The notes: generated by a model from the sequence alone, not told the origin. 64,000 bases of DNA from Edaphochlamys debaryana (GCA_016858145.1 JAEHOE010000014.1:992001-1056000); one strand, 5' to 3'. Shown: positions 1 through 13,100, numbered from the stretch's first letter. Made by a program: numbers and translations.

Positions 1-3000
1 GAGCGGCGGGACAAGAGGGCGGCAGGTCCGGCTCGTGCGAGGCAACGGCCACGGCCTTGTGGCGGTGGCGCAGCCTGCGGCGGATGTGATAAAGCGCGTG
101 GGGCGGCGCGGGGCGGTTGAGAGTTTGGCGCCCTTCCGCACATGGGCACACGGGCACGCGGGCACGCGGGCGTGTTTGGCCCCCCTCCGGTACCCGAGGG
201 GAGCACACACACCGGCCCGACAGCCTCCCTGGGGCCCAGGCCCTCGTCACTAAGGACAAGGCGTGGGCCCACGATCACACATTCTCCCGCTCGTACGTGC
301 GTGGCTGCCGCACCTGAGGCTGCAGTGGTAGGCGAGCATGAGGGCGGCGGGGGGCAGCACCGCGCCCAGGCCCAGGAACACGAACTGGTGGGGCAGGGTT
401 GGGTTGGGGCGATGGGGAAGTGGAGCAGGCGGGCAGCTCGAGCCTACTGCCCTGCATGCCCTTCTCGCCAGGACGCCTGTGCCGTACAGTACAACAAATG
501 CTCGTGGCTCCTCACCTGGAGTAGGCCCACCGAAGAGAAGTGCTGCCGACTTGAGATGGTGCGGTGCAGCGCGGCGTCGTAGCCGTTGGCGGCCAGCAGC
601 CCCCCGAAGGCGCCCACGAAGGACAGCACGGCGCAGCACGCCCACATGAGGGGCCCGGTCACGTAGGGGTGCAGCAGCGGCCTGCGGGGTGGGGCGAGAC
701 GGAGAGGGGGGGCCAACGTGTGAGGGCGGTGCCGCGGGGCGGTTGGTGGCAGGGTGGGGCGCACGCGGAGGTGCGAGTGGTACGGCCGTGCGGTACGCCG
801 CCGTACGCACCGGGAAGCGGCTGCGGCTTCTACGGACGAGCAGGGCGGCGCGGGGCAGCGGGGCCAGAGGCAGTCCACCTGCACCCCAACCGAGGGGGAC
901 ACGGAGAACGACCGGGCGAGGCTGTGGCGGCGGGAGACGCCCGAGGTGAGGAAGAGGCGCACGTCCAGCCAGCCGCCCTTGCTCCTGCATGGGCGGGATG
1001 GAGGAGCAGGGTTGACGGCCAGGGCAGCTCCTCCGGTGCGGTTTAAGGGGGGCCAAGGCGCGACTGGAACTCCGCCCGCCCGCCTAGTGGCGTGGCCGTG
1101 GCCCTCACCTTGCCGCCTCCTCAGCAATGTCCTGCGGCAGCAGGCCAAGCTCCCCAGCACTGCGGCTGGCCCAGATGAAGCTGACGTGGGGCCCGCCCGG
1201 CACGGCCTGGGCCCCGTTGGGCCCGGCGGTGGCAGAGGCCTCCGCGGCGCGCCGTGCTGCGATCAGCTCCCGCAGCATGCCCAGCACGGGTGTCACCTGC
1301 GGACACAGGCCGGCACAGGTGAAGGTTCTTGGGTGCGGCGGAGACTTGGCGAGGAGCCCGAGGGGCATAAGACTAAGGAGCACGAAGAAGTGTAGAGCAT
1401 TGACTGCATGCTACTACGGGCAGAGGCGTACGGCAGTTCGGTGTACGGCTCACCCCTAGGCCGCCGGCAATCAGGATGTGCCGACCAGTACAGGGCAGGG
1501 AGGAGTGGCTGGGGCCGGGGTAGGGGCCCGACACGTGGAGCCGCAGGGGCGCGGGGTCCGAGGCGAGGCGGTTAAGTAGGCGCTGCGGTGGGAGAGGGGA
1601 GCGGGACAGCGTGAGGGCAAGCGGGGATCGTTGGCCGCCTGTTGGTGGAGAAGTCGAGGCAGGAGAGTGCGCATGGAGGCCTGAGGCCACGCTGGGAACG
1701 TCGGTACCGGTCAGGACCTGACCCCACCGTGGTCCATCTGTCGTACGACTTGATGTGGATCTGCAGCAGGCGCCGGCCGCCCTCGCCCACGGCAGTGCAG
1801 GGCGAGGCAATGGTGAAGGGGTGCCACTGGAGCCAGCTGACGGCGGGGGCGTTGAGGTACACCGTGTCCGCTCCCACCCATGTGATGGCCTGCATAGGCA
1901 GAGGGCAGACCACGGGATGGATATAAGTGGATGGGGCACAAGCAATGCAAGGCATTTCGCCTGTCCTCCCGCCGCCACCGCCCTCTGGCCCTTTCGCATG
2001 GGTGACCGCCAGCAGCCCTGCCCCGCTCGACCGATCCCAAAGCTTGATTCCCCCGCCAGGCAAGGGCCCACGTCGTCGTCCCCTGTCACAGCCGCACGCA
2101 CCGGGTCACACGCAATGGACAGCGACAGCACGCCCCCGCCCGCCGCCGACACCACCGCGCTGGCGGCGCTGCGGGGGGTATCCGGGCCAGCGATGCTCCC
2201 CACCGAAGCGACCGTCTTGAGTCCAGGCTCCAGAGTGGCAGTGGCTGCGGTGGAGTTGAACCACTGCTGCAGCGTGCGCAGAGTCACGTCCAGAAGGTAC
2301 AGGATCACGCCTGGGGGTTAGGGGAAGAGCCGGGGATGGGGGAGTTGCCTTGCGTCAGAGTCTAGGAGCCCAGTCCCAACAGGAGGCAAGGGTTGCTTTG
2401 GCAGCACGGTCAGGACCTCGCGTCTTGTGCCGCAAGACCCATCAGCAGAGTGCCCTTTGTCTCACCTGGCATGATCCAGGCCGCCATCTCGGGCCGGTGC
2501 TGTGAAGGGCGAGGAGGTTTCTAGCTTAGCTCGCTGAGATGATCAATTATATAAGACCAGCACACATGGACATGCATGCGTTGACAGTTGTGTGTCTCAA
2601 TGGCCACTCACCATGAAACCGAACAGCAGAAGGATCACGGCTCCGAGGCAGTGGCACGAGTAGAAGAGAGCGTACATCTCCCGGCGAATGTACGGGATGC
2701 ACGTGACCCACAGCAGCCAGCCGCCGCACAAGGAGACCACGCCCGCCACCGGGTTGTACGGCTCATCCGCGCTCCAATGCAGCTCCTGGTTGAGGCTGCA
2801 CAGATGGATTCAGAAGCGGTGCGTCGGATGCGATGGCGGCACTTACTACTGGTTCCCGCCGCCCCGCACGATGGTTCCCACCGCCCCCGCCGCCCCGCCC
2901 CTGCATCCCCGCAGCCCCGCACAAAAGGCCCCTGCTGTTATAGCAGCATAGCACCTACATTCCTTCGGCGGACCACATGGCCAGGATTCCGATTCCGTGG

Positions 3001-4457
3001 ATCGTGTATACCATCATGGTGCCGTGCCCCATCCAGCGGTGGTACTTGATCATCTCCGGCAGCCGCTCGCCCAGCAGCCAGCCGATGAAGTTGCAGCGCG
3101 GCAGCGGGAAGAACAGCAGCATGGTGTCGATGCGCCCCACCCAGGCCGTGTACTTGAACACGCTGCGGAGAGCGGGTGGTGCGGAGAAACAGTCGTCGTG
3201 AAGGGGAGGAGGCAGGAAGTGAGAAGGAAAACAGGTAGGGCAGTAGAGGGAAAGCGTGCCCAGCAAGAGCCGGACAAAGCGCAGCCTGGCGGGTAAGAAG
3301 GCGAGCGTCAAGGGAAGGGGTTTCCGGGCGGTGAGGTAAGGAGGCATCATGCAACCGCTCTAGAGCACGACGGCGCAACTCACCAGTGCTGCACGTCTGT
3401 GGGCTGAAGCTGGCTGGTTGTCATGAGCGGGCTGGGCGGCGGGGGGCTAGCATTGCGCGCATTGAGCGTCCGCATGGTCATCTCGTACATCCACATGATG
3501 TGGATCCCGATCCAGAACAGGAGCAAGATCAGATCCAGGCCGGACAGGCCGCCGGGGCCCAGCAAGGTCTGCCATAGGCCGCGGGGGGGCACACGCCACT
3601 GCAGGAAACGCTTCGTCCGGTGGGCGGCCTGGAAGGCAGGGCAGAGGCACGGGGTAAGGGGGCAGGGGTGTGGAGTAGAGCTGCACTACGCGCCACCCCG
3701 CGGCCCGCGCCCTACCCCTGCAACCCTGCCTGAACGCATACCAACGCACCTTTCTCGCCAGGCGGGAAGCACCCGCCACGAAACCCGCCGGCTTGGCGTC
3801 AGCGGCAGGGGTCTTCGGGGGCAGGAAGGGCAAGGACCACACCCACCACAGACCCGCAGCGCCCAGCGCCGCCGCAAGCGTGGCCGCCCACTGCCAGATG
3901 AGCTGCGGGCGGGATCGGCAAAGGCAGGGAGAGCAGCACCCGCTGGGTCACTATGCAGGAAGTTGGGAGGGAAGCATACGTTGGATTGCAGTACATGGAC
4001 AGTGCGTATCAGGGCAGGGCAGTGACCAGTCCCCCACGGGGGACCGCCCTGCCTTTGGTCTTCACAGCGCCTTACAACAGGGGAGTGGACAGTGCAGGAG
4101 AGGAAATCGCAGAGCCCACGGGGCCCACCGCTGACTTGGAGCGCAGCAGGGCAGCCCACCAGGCTACAGTATTTAGCACCCTGGCGTCCACCCCCACCCC
4201 GACCCCACCAAGAAGCTTGTCTCCGCGGGCAACAGGGGCGCCGCGATGCCCGTGGTCGGCTCTGGGAGCACCGCGTCGCCCGTGAGCACGAGCGAGTTTC
4301 GCCATTGAATGACTTCGGTTGCGTCAACGTAGAACCAGCGCGTCAGGCTGGCGCAGACAAAGAAGGAAAAGGTGGCACCACCAGCAAGGACCAGGAGCCA
4401 GCAGCCAGCCGCCACCGTCCCCAGCAGGAGTGCTGGAAGGGGCGGGTCGCGAGCCAT
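1..4457 (-). CDS. Ferric-chelate reductase (FRE/FRO family), 3' end outside the window
   Basis: Membrane flavocytochrome that would pass electrons from NADPH through FAD and two hemes to extracellular ferric iron. Exons read on the minus strand: 4209-4457, 3750-3902, 3384-3628, 2959-3162, 2612-2795, 2466-2499, 2102-2310, 1728-1889, 1454-1582, 1109-1296, an exon ending at 984, an exon about 480-690, 314-384 and 1-74; the mapped junctions keep phase. The ATG at 4457 starts a hydrophobic N-terminus. Two His-x13-His pairs, one beginning YHRWMGHG and one YSCHCLG, match the paired heme ligands of the ferric reductase/NOX domain. HPFTIAS is the FAD motif, and HILIAGGLG followed by VTPVLGML is the NAD(P)-binding start. 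Two hydrophobic segments follow, as in plant FROs. The exon 1-74 is still open, so the C-terminus is missing. The boundaries of the exons between about 690 and 980 are uncertain. An NADPH oxidase is less likely given the C-terminal membrane segments. Confidence 0.9.
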
Positions 4458-6401
4458 AGCGCCTCGTAGACCGGCGCTGGGGGCCCGGTGCGAGGGCTCC
4501 GGGTGTTCACCGCCGGGAGACAGCGTCAGGCACACGGCCGCACCGGGGAAGGTGGTTTGGCGAGGACTGGTCGTAGGGTACCTGCCGTTCGATTCTGTGA
4601 CCTTGCAACCAAGCATAGGCAGAAGGTAGATGACCACGTGATTCTCTTAGCGGAGTCGCTTGAGGGTGAAGCAGCTCAGCGGCGCGGCTGGCGACTTCAT
4701 GGGACATGGCGCAGCTTCCCACGCCGCAAGCCGCGCTGCTCCAGTTTTGCGCCTCTGTAATTCAGCTAGGCTTGCCTTGGTAGGCTATGTAGGCCGGGTA
4801 CCAGCGCGTATGCGTCGTCGAGCGAGTTTCAGTCGCTGCTGGTTGCGCGGCCCTGAAACGAGTGCGTAGATAAACGAACTGCGATTGATTGAGCGCACAA
4901 GGTGGGTGCTGGTGATCGACATAGGGCTCCTAAGGGACCTACCTTTTTTCGGACCGGCGTCCACAGTTACTGGACGAGCGGCTCGCGCATCGATACCACG
5001 TCACAGAGCCCAGATATAATGAAGTGCACTTAAAATTGCGTTGTACCAAGGGGTCCAGCCGTGGCCGGGGCCGATTGTGGGCTGTTGACCTGTCTGGCGC
5101 CAAATGCACACGCGAAAGTGCCCGCGGGGGAAAGAGGCACAGGGCACCCCTTCACTCCGGTGGACTCACCCATGCTCAGGCTGCCCTCAGGCGACTTGTA
5201 TTACGGTAGCTCTCAGGTTCATGGGCAGCTCAGGTGAAGTCTCTGTCCCTGTCCTTGAGTGGCCCTGGCCCTGGCCCTCCTTGGCTCTGCCGGCCCGCCC
5301 ACACAGTCTCAGAATTGCCCACACACGCACGTGAAGCCCGCACAGCATTGCAGCTCAACGCCGCTCCTACATGGGCTCGGAGATTCACAATAGCCCCAGA
5401 GAGAGCTCTGTCACCACGGTCGCAACAGCGTCTCCCATTTCGTTCTTGCCGTGGTGCTGCCGCCCGCCACTGCGGCCCGTGAGGTCCTAACCCCTATCCT
5501 GCCCCTCCACACCGGTTTCATGCGCACAACTTGAAGGGTTATAGATTTACAATAAGCAATGCCCGTACTCGGCCTCGTACTGTACAGACCAATAGCCTAC
5601 TGTGCTCACGTGCTCTGCTGCTCTCCGTCCTCTCCACCGGGGCCCTCTTCGCCCTGCCATCTCACCGCATGGGCGCCCCTACCCTTTTGCCTAGAGCACT
5701 CGGCTTCGCAGGCGCATCTAACCACAAATGCGCTCAACTCTGCGGCCTTGGTGGCCGTGTTGGCACTGGCACCTGCCCGCAAAGCCATAGTGCTGCCGCT
5801 CACTAGACAAGTAGTGTTGGACGAACGACCGAGCGAAGCAATCCCCTCGACAAACCGGGCCTTTAACCACGAGCCGGTTGATCCTGCATACATGAATATC
5901 TGCGCCCGTGTTGGCATGCCTGCAACCAAATCCTCTGGATAAACCGTAGCAGGGGTCAGCTGATGCCAATGCCTCCTGTTCGGCAGCACCACTCTAGAGG
6001 GGGCGATAACAGCGCCTACCAAAGGCCCAACACCATCCACAATTTCCATCAGAATGGCACGCTCATGCTTCTGCTGGGAATGTTCATATATACGGTATAC
6101 TTGCCTGTATGGGCCACAATTGTTGGCCTGCCCTTTGGCAGCCTATCCTGCATGCCCCCACAGCGCGCGCCCTCCGGTCTCCCCGCCACCGCTGGGAGCC
6201 GTTATCCGCTTGCCAGGCTTTCCGCACTCTACCGGTATGCACTCAGCCTGAGCCTGGCACAAACCCCGCCCCAGGCTCTACAGCCATGTCGTTTGACAAG
6301 GCGCTCCATGTCGAGGCCCAGGGCCGCCCTCGCTACAGCCGCACATAGCCCCCACAGACCGGTAGGCCCGCGGCGGTCCCACGCTGCCTCGCTTCCCCGC
6401 A
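4458..6401. other. Intergenic: upstream of the ferric reductase, downstream of leucine-rich copy 1
   Basis: About 1.9 kb without a gene I can support. The stretch 5500-6150 is visibly less GC-rich than its surroundings. It holds a minus-strand frame of 147 codons (5606-6049) with no recognisable domain and no matching paralogue here; it may be an old mobile-element fragment or chance. An octamer CACACGCG lies at 5107-5114, about 650 bases upstream of the reductase start. Confidence 0.5.
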
Positions 6402-6530
6402 CAGGGCTTCGCCTCCAGCGGCGGCCACCCGGCTAGGGCCTCGCCTCCAGCGGCAGCCTCCCGCTCAGGTCCTCGCCTCCAGCCGCAGACCCTCGCTTAG
6501 AGCCTCACCTCCGGTGGCAGCTCCCCCAGC
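6402..6530. repeat. 32-bp tandem repeat, about four units, overlapping the stop codon of copy 1
   Basis: Units at about 6402-6434, 6435-6466, 6467-6498 and 6499-6530 share the core CCTCGCCTCCAGCGGCAG or a close variant. The last unit is the final coding stretch of copy 1 read in reverse, and the stop codon 6497-6499 sits on the unit junction. The same array follows copy 2. Confidence 0.8.
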
Positions 6531-9427
6531 ACCTGCCGTACGTCGTACAGCCACTCGATGCACGCCACGAGGGGGAGGTGCGGGGCGGCGGCATCCAGAG
6601 CGGACTGTACGGCCTGCAGGAAGCGGGGCAGCAAAGGGGTGGGGTGCTTGGAGAGCTGCGTCTGTCCTCCGAGAAGCGAAGACCTGACCAAAGGGGAGCC
6701 TGGGCCACTCCTGCTGCCCTCCGCCCCGCGCCACGCTGGGCCCCGCCTCACCTTCTCCAGCCGTGTGTGTAGAGACAAGTTGACGCACATGGGCAAGCAT
6801 CCGCTCTTGTTGCAGGTCTGCACCACAACCAGACCGCTGCCCTGCCCCTGCCGCTCCCCCTCCGTCGCCTGAGCCCCGCCGTGCTGCTGCGCCTGCGAGT
6901 CCCCCTCGCACGCCGCCGGCTCCTGTGGGTCTGCTGCCGGCTCCTCCCCCTCCCCGTGCCCCTGCGCCTGCGCCTGCCCCTGCCCCCCTGCCTCCGCTTG
7001 CGCCTGCTCCAGCGCCGCCTTCACGGCCGGGATGCGAGACTGGGCGCACTTGATCAGCAGCGCGGACGCTGGCGGAAGAACCTGCACTGCGCAGTTGGCC
7101 CGTCCGCCTTTGGGGCGCAGCCGCTCCCCCAGCCACTCGCGCAGCAGGCCCACGTCCTGCGGCAGGCCGTCCACGAACAACCCACGGGCCACCAGCACGC
7201 CCATCTCCTCGCCATATGCTGTCTCCGCACTGCTGTCCGCCGTCGTCGGTACCTCCTTGCCCTCTGCAATCAGGCCCTCGACCGCGCCGAGAAGCAATGC
7301 GAGCGGCTCTGGGGGTTGGTGGGGTGCAGCGCTGCGTCCGGCGGCAACGGGGGATGGGACGGCGACACCCCAGAGTGAGCGCGAGTGAGGGCGGGGACCC
7401 GCCGTCCGCTGGGCCTCGGAGGCCAGGGCGGCGCAGTCCAGGATGAGGTCGAGCATGTGGGTAACGCCCACGGTGAGGAACGATGGCAGGCCGAACAGCT
7501 CGAGCGCCTGTGGGACAAGACCATATGCATTTGAGACAACGCAACGTCCGCGCAACGGGGCAAGTCCAGGCTCTGACCAGCCAGCGCGGGCTGCTGTTCC
7601 CGTCGGCGTCAACCCCTGGCGTCGACTGAGGTCCCAGCCTAGAACACCCACATCCTCCCAACCCCGGCCCTCCTGAAAACCGAACCTGCAGGGTTGCGGC
7701 AAGGCCTGGCTCCGCAACCGCGTCCTTGCGCACAGCGAGCTCTTTCAGCTGCAGCTTCTCACAGCTTCCCCGCAGCTTCTGCAGCGCAGCCTCCAGCTTC
7801 AGGTCAGCCGTGTCGTGGACTGGTGAGAGGGTGGTCTCAAGGCGGCTGAGCCTCAGCTCGCACAGCCTCGGCCCCAGGCGGTTGCTCCGCTCCAGCCGCG
7901 CAGCCGCCTCCGCCAGGACGCGCATGCAGCCCCTGTACGACATCTTCTCCACGTGGCCGCCCTGGAAGGTGAGATCCAGGTCGTCCAGACCGTTGTACGA
8001 GCCCTCAGAGGTATCGAAGCGCTGTGATGAGGGGTACGGCAAGGATCACCAGGCTGAGGGTGGAGCCAATGCATCAGGTGGCAATACCGGTAGTGCCATA
8101 CGTCACTTGGCCAGTTGCCGCGCCAGGCCTCCACCTCAAACAGCGCATGTGATGACACCGCTTTGAACATACCTTGATGGAATCAGGCAGGGCCTCCAGA
8201 AGGAGCAGCAGTGGCTTGGGTGAGTGGTCGATTCGCTCCGGGCTGTGCTCCCTGTTCCAAGTGATCTCGAGCTCCGGGATGTGGGTCAGGGCATGCAGTG
8301 CAGACACTGCTGAAAACGCATGTGCCATACACGGTCGAAATCAGGAGCGGGGGGTCGTGCAAGGCATCTCCAGCTGGGTTGAAACACGGTCTATAAGCAG
8401 ACGAGGCCCTCCTCTTTCACCATTTTCGCCCACCTCCAGTCCTCGGAGGCCCATGAGCGACACCGCTGCCTCGGGCGTCAGCACGCCGTGGTCCTCCGAG
8501 TTGCAGGGCGGCTGCACCCGGACGCGCTTGAGCCCCAGCAGGGCCTCTAAGCCCTCCAGCCACTTGGCGTCCGGCAGCGTGAGGGCCTCGAGGTGCGGCA
8601 CACCGGCCGCCAGGGCGGCGTGCAGCTGGCGCGCGTGGGCACCCAGGGGCTTGCTCCGGTCGGGGCGGTGCAGAGTGGCCCCGTCAAAGCGGAGCTCCTT
8701 GAGGTTGGGCAGCAGGAAAGCCAGGGGCGAGAGCGCCACTGGTGGGGGAAAAAAGGGAAAGGGAAAAGGAAAGGGGGATTGAGTGTGAGCACGTCAGCTC
8801 GACAGCACTCAATGGCTTCCTTCTGAGGTCCCGCCGGGGCTCTGCTTCAGGCCTTGTCACTTTGGGCTGTGCTCACCAGCCGGGATGCCGTAGTTTCCAG
8901 CAGTCATGCCGCTGATGGTCAGAGTTGTGATGCGCTGGCGGGCGGCGAGCTGAGTGCCCAGCAGCGGCAGGGACAGCAGCGGGGCCACCTCCAGAGCCTG
9001 CCGCGCCCGCTCCCTCTCCTCGTCCGCTTCCTCAGCCTCCCAGTCGACTTCCAGGTCCACGTTCAGATTGATCGACGTCGCGTGCGGCCAGCGTTCGAGA
9101 GGAAGAGGCGCCTGAGGAGAGAAGGCGGCGAACGTTGTCGCGAAGGGTCAGCGGGGAACCATGCCGGGAGCCGGGGCGGCACACTGCTCAACGCAGGCTT
9201 CGTAGATAAATTGTATTGCTATCACGTACCGAGCTCAACAGCGCTCGGCTGCCTTTGATGTGGAGACTGGTCTGGTTGGCGTCGAGGAAATCCCGCAAGA
9301 ACTTGGCCGCGAGGCGCGCGTGGCCGCAAGAGCGTCCCCAAAGACTAAAGACGAGAACTTGAGCAGCTGGGAAGCTTAGCTCTCGCAGCACGGCCTCGAG
9401 GGTGGGTGCATGGCTCCGGCTCGCCAT
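6497..9427 (-). CDS. F-box-like/leucine-rich family protein, copy 1
   Basis: Function unknown. Seven in-phase exons: 9230-9427, 8877-9111, 8434-8738, 8173-8271, 7686-8021, 6752-7507 and 6497-6613, giving 681 residues. The ATG at 9427 starts MASRSHAPTLEAVLREL. The first exon, with a pattern like HARLAAKFLRDFLDANQTSL, resembles the degenerate F-box start of algal leucine-rich proteins; this is weak. Exons 2-4 hold irregular leucine-rich segments such as LPNLKELRFDGATL and VPHLEALTLPDAKWLEGL. Exon 6 carries a conserved block around VLVARGLFVDGLPQDVGLL and VLPPASALLIKCAQSR, then a Gln/Ala/Gly/Glu-rich stretch. The last exon is conserved in all four copies (SALDAAAPHL). It is very close to copy 2 in sequence and exon structure. 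A role in substrate recognition for ubiquitination is only a guess. Confidence 0.8.
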
Positions 9428-10103
9428 GGCCACCGGGGGCCAGCTCCGAGAAAGGCGTGCTCTAAATGTTGTGCACCTTACATGAGTGCTGGGCGATGCG
9501 CACAGCCGATGTCCCCAAACCCTAGATTCTAGACGTTTCTTATGCAGGGGACTGCCGATCGCCGGCAGCCCCCCCCCCCCCGCCTGGCGTCGCATCCCTC
9601 ACGAGCACAGTGCTCGAGACTGTCGAAATGTGCTCCCTCAAGCAGACCCCCGCCCCCGGCCTCCCTCAAATGCGTACACCTCCAGTGCGCAAGTGTGCCA
9701 ATTACACACCGGTTATCTCCACACAGGGGCGTGGCGGAACACCAAGAGCACAAGCCCCACAGTTCTCTATCAAAAGCTCCCTGCCAGTCAACAGCTCTAC
9801 ACTGAAGCTCCTTTCCTCCCAGCCCCTGCAGCTCCATCCTGCCGCTTGGTACCAGACTAGTGCACGCATGCTGCAGTCTAACCCCTCCCCCCTTCCTTGT
9901 GGCCCTTATACCCCAAGGAACCCTGTCAGCCACCCTGAAGGCCAACCCTATTGCCAGACAAGTTCAATAGTTGTGACCTGCCAGACCAGAGCAGCCTGCC
10001 TTCGCCCTCCTCACAAAGAGCTGACTTCCCAAACAACCCGCAGCCCCAACCCAAAGCCCTCCAGCGATAACTGAAAGAGGCCAACCCAAGTTTGCGCCTG
10101 CTC
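9428..10103. other. Intergenic between leucine-rich copies 1 and 2
   Basis: About 680 bases with no supported gene. There is a run of C at about 9571-9581. TGTAA, the usual green-algal polyadenylation signal, occurs on the minus strand at 9479-9483, downstream of copy 2 and only about 50 bases before the copy 1 start codon; its use is unproven. Confidence 0.4.
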
Positions 10104-10199
10104 AGGGCCTCGCCTCCAGCGGCAGCCTCCTGCTCAGGGCCTCGCCTCCATCGGCAGACCCTTGCTTAGAGCCTCAAATCCGGAGGCAGCTCCCCCAGC
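10104..10199. repeat. 32-bp tandem repeat at the end of copy 2, three units
   Basis: Units 10104-10135, 10136-10167 and 10168-10199 are the same 32-bp family as at 6402-6530. The last unit encodes the C-terminus of copy 2 in reverse (LGELPPDLRL), and the stop codon 10166-10168 again spans a unit junction. Confidence 0.8.
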
Positions 10200-13100
10200 A
10201 CCTGCCGTACGTCGTACAGCCACTCAATGCACGCCACGAGGGGGAGGTGCGGGGCGGCGGCGTCCAGAGCGGACTGTACGGCCTGCGGGAAGAGGCGCAG
10301 CAAAGGGGTGGGGTGTTGTAGGGTAGCGTACGGAACCCCGCTGAGATCCCAGGTTCATCACAAACAGGGGACACCATTGAGTTGCATGCCGCAGCCGTCC
10401 ACGACAAGTCCAGAGGGGCAAGCCCCCATGCAGGCTGAGCCCCGGGGCCGCGGGACGGGCCTTCCCCAGCCCTGCCCTCCCCCGCCCCTGCGCAGCTCAC
10501 GCTCACCTCCTGCAGGGGCTGGCGCAGCATCAAGTGTACGCCCACGGGCATGCGGCCGCTGCGGTTGGCTACCTGCACCACCACCACACCGCCGCCCGGC
10601 GCCTGCTGCTGAGCCGCCTGAGCCCCGCCGTGCTGCTGGGCCGCCTCCTGCGCCTGCGCCTGTGCAGGCTCTTGCGCCGGCGCCTGCGCGTCCCCCTGCC
10701 CCTCCACCTGCTCCTGCGCCTGGGCCTGGGCCTCCCCGCCCCCCTGCCCCTGCGCCTCCGCGGCCTCCGCCTGCGCCTGCCCCTGCCCCCCTGCCTCCGC
10801 TTGCGCCTGCTCCAGCGCCGCCTTCACGGCCCCGATGCGAGACTGGGCGCACTTGATCAGCAGCGCGGACGCCGGCGGAAGAACCTGCACTGCGCAGTTG
10901 GCCCGCCCGCCTTCGGGGCGCAGACGCTCCCCCAGCCACTCGTGCAGCAGGCCCACGTCCTGCGGCAGGCCGTCCACGAACGACCCACGGGCCACCAGCA
11001 CGCCCATCTCCTCGCCATATGCTGTCTCCGCACTGCTGTCCGCCGTCGTCGGCACCTCCTTGCCCTCTGCAATCAGGTCCTGGACCACGGTGTGAAGGAG
11101 TGCGCTCGGCTGAGGCAGCTGGTCGTCCGCGACACCCCTTCCTGCGGCGGTGGCCAGTGGGCGGGCCAAGCGGGAGGGAGGGCCCCCTGCCTGCTGGGCT
11201 GCCGCGGCCAGGGCGGCGCAGTTGAGGCGAAGGCTGAGCAGGTGGCCCACTCGCATGTTGAGGAGCGAGGGCAGGCCGAACAGCTGCAGCGCCTGCGGGG
11301 CCAGGGCACACGTGGTACGGAACAACAGCAAATTGGAATGCAGATATGCACGACTGGAGGCACCTCAACCTGCCCACGGGGTGGCACACACACTGAGCTG
11401 ACTGCCTTCTATTCCCTCGCTGGCGCTGTCTCAGGTCCCAGCCCCAAGCCACCAGGCAGGCATGGCGGATAGGTCCCAGACCACATCCATTTACACACCC
11501 CACATACCCCGGCACACCTGCAGGGTCGCGGCAAGGCCCGGCTCCCCGTCGGCGCCCGCGTGCAGTGTGACCTCGTCGAGGTGCAGCTCCTCGCAGCTTC
11601 CCCGCAGCTTCTGCAGCGCAGCCTCCAGCTTCAGGTCATCCGTATTGAGAACCGGTGATACGGTGGTCCGTAGGCTGAGGATCAGCTCGCACAGCCTCGG
11701 CCCCAGGCGGTTGCTCCGCTCCAGCCGCGCAGCCACCTCCGCCAGGACGCGCATGCATCCCCTGTACGACATCTTCTCCACGTGGCCGCCCTGGAAGGTG
11801 AGATCCAGGCCATCCAGGCCATTGTACGAGCCCTCTCCGCACTCGAAATGCTGCGGGGGCAGGGTTGGCAGGTTGGGGGCAGGGCAGCTGGCTGCGCTCC
11901 CCCACTTTGCCGGCAATCCTGCTTCGCACTGCCAATGCACCCACCTTCATGGAGTCCGGAAGGGCCTCCAGAAGGATCATGACTGCTTCGGGAGAGTTCT
12001 CGGCTGGCTGCGGGCTGTTCTCCTCATTTGCGCCGAGCTTGAGCTCCTGAACGCAAGGCAAGGCACGCAGCATGGTAATGTTGCTGGGCTCGGCGAGCGT
12101 GCCAACGACGGTCAGTGGCAGAACAGAGGGGCCTCTTTGCAAGGCATCACCTGCTAGGCTGGAGCCCTGTCTGCTTGCAGAAGGAAGCCCCATCCACTCT
12201 CACCCCCGGAACTCTGTTAGCAACACTGTACCCCCACAAAGTGCGCCCACCTCCAGTCCTCGCAGGCCCATGAGCGACACCGCCGCCTCGGGCGTCAGCA
12301 CGCCGTGGTCCTCCGAGTTGCAGGGCGGCTGCACCCGGACGCGCTTGAGCCCCGGAAGGGCCTCCACGCCCTCCAGCCACTTGGCGTCCGGCAGCGTGAG
12401 GGCCTCGAGGTGCGGCGCACCGGCCGCCAGGGCGGCGTGCAGCTGGCGCGCGTGGGCACCCAGGGGCTTGCTCCGGTCGGGGTGGTGCAGGGTGGCCCCG
12501 TCGAAGCGGAACTCCTTGAGGTTGGGCAGCAGGAATGCCAGGGGTGAGAGCGCCACTGGTGGGGGGACGAAGGGAAATTGAGGGGGACAAACAGGACTGA
12601 GCAAGTGGAATGAACGTAGGGTGATGACACTCATTGGCCTTCTCAAGCCCATCAGAGCCCATCAGACGCTGTCATTTGGGCTTAGCTCACCAGCCGGGAT
12701 GCCGTAGTTTCCAGCAGTCATGCCGCTGATGGTCAGCGTTGTGATGCGCTGGCGGGCGGCGAGCTGAGTGCCTAGCAGCGGCAGCGACAGCAGCGGGGCC
12801 ACCTCCAGCGCCTGCCGCGCCCGCTCCCTCTCCTCGTTCGCTTCCTCAGCCTCCCAGTCGACTTCCAGGTCCACGTTCAGATTGATCGACGTCACACGCG
12901 GCCAGCGTTCGAGAGGAAGAGGCGCCTGGGGAGAGAAGGCGGCGAGTTGTCGCAAAGGGTCAGCGGGCACCCGTGCCGCGAGGGGCGGGAGGATAAGGGT
13001 TCGGCGCGTGCACACTCGTTTTCAAGGCAGGCTTCGTAGATAATTTGTAATGTTACCACGTACCGAGCTCCACAGCGCTCGGCTGGCTTTGATGTGGAGA

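Noticed and set aside
5878..5893. GGTTGATCCTGC resembles the 5' end of 18S rRNA
   Set aside because: The match stops after 12 bases and the following sequence does not continue as 18S.
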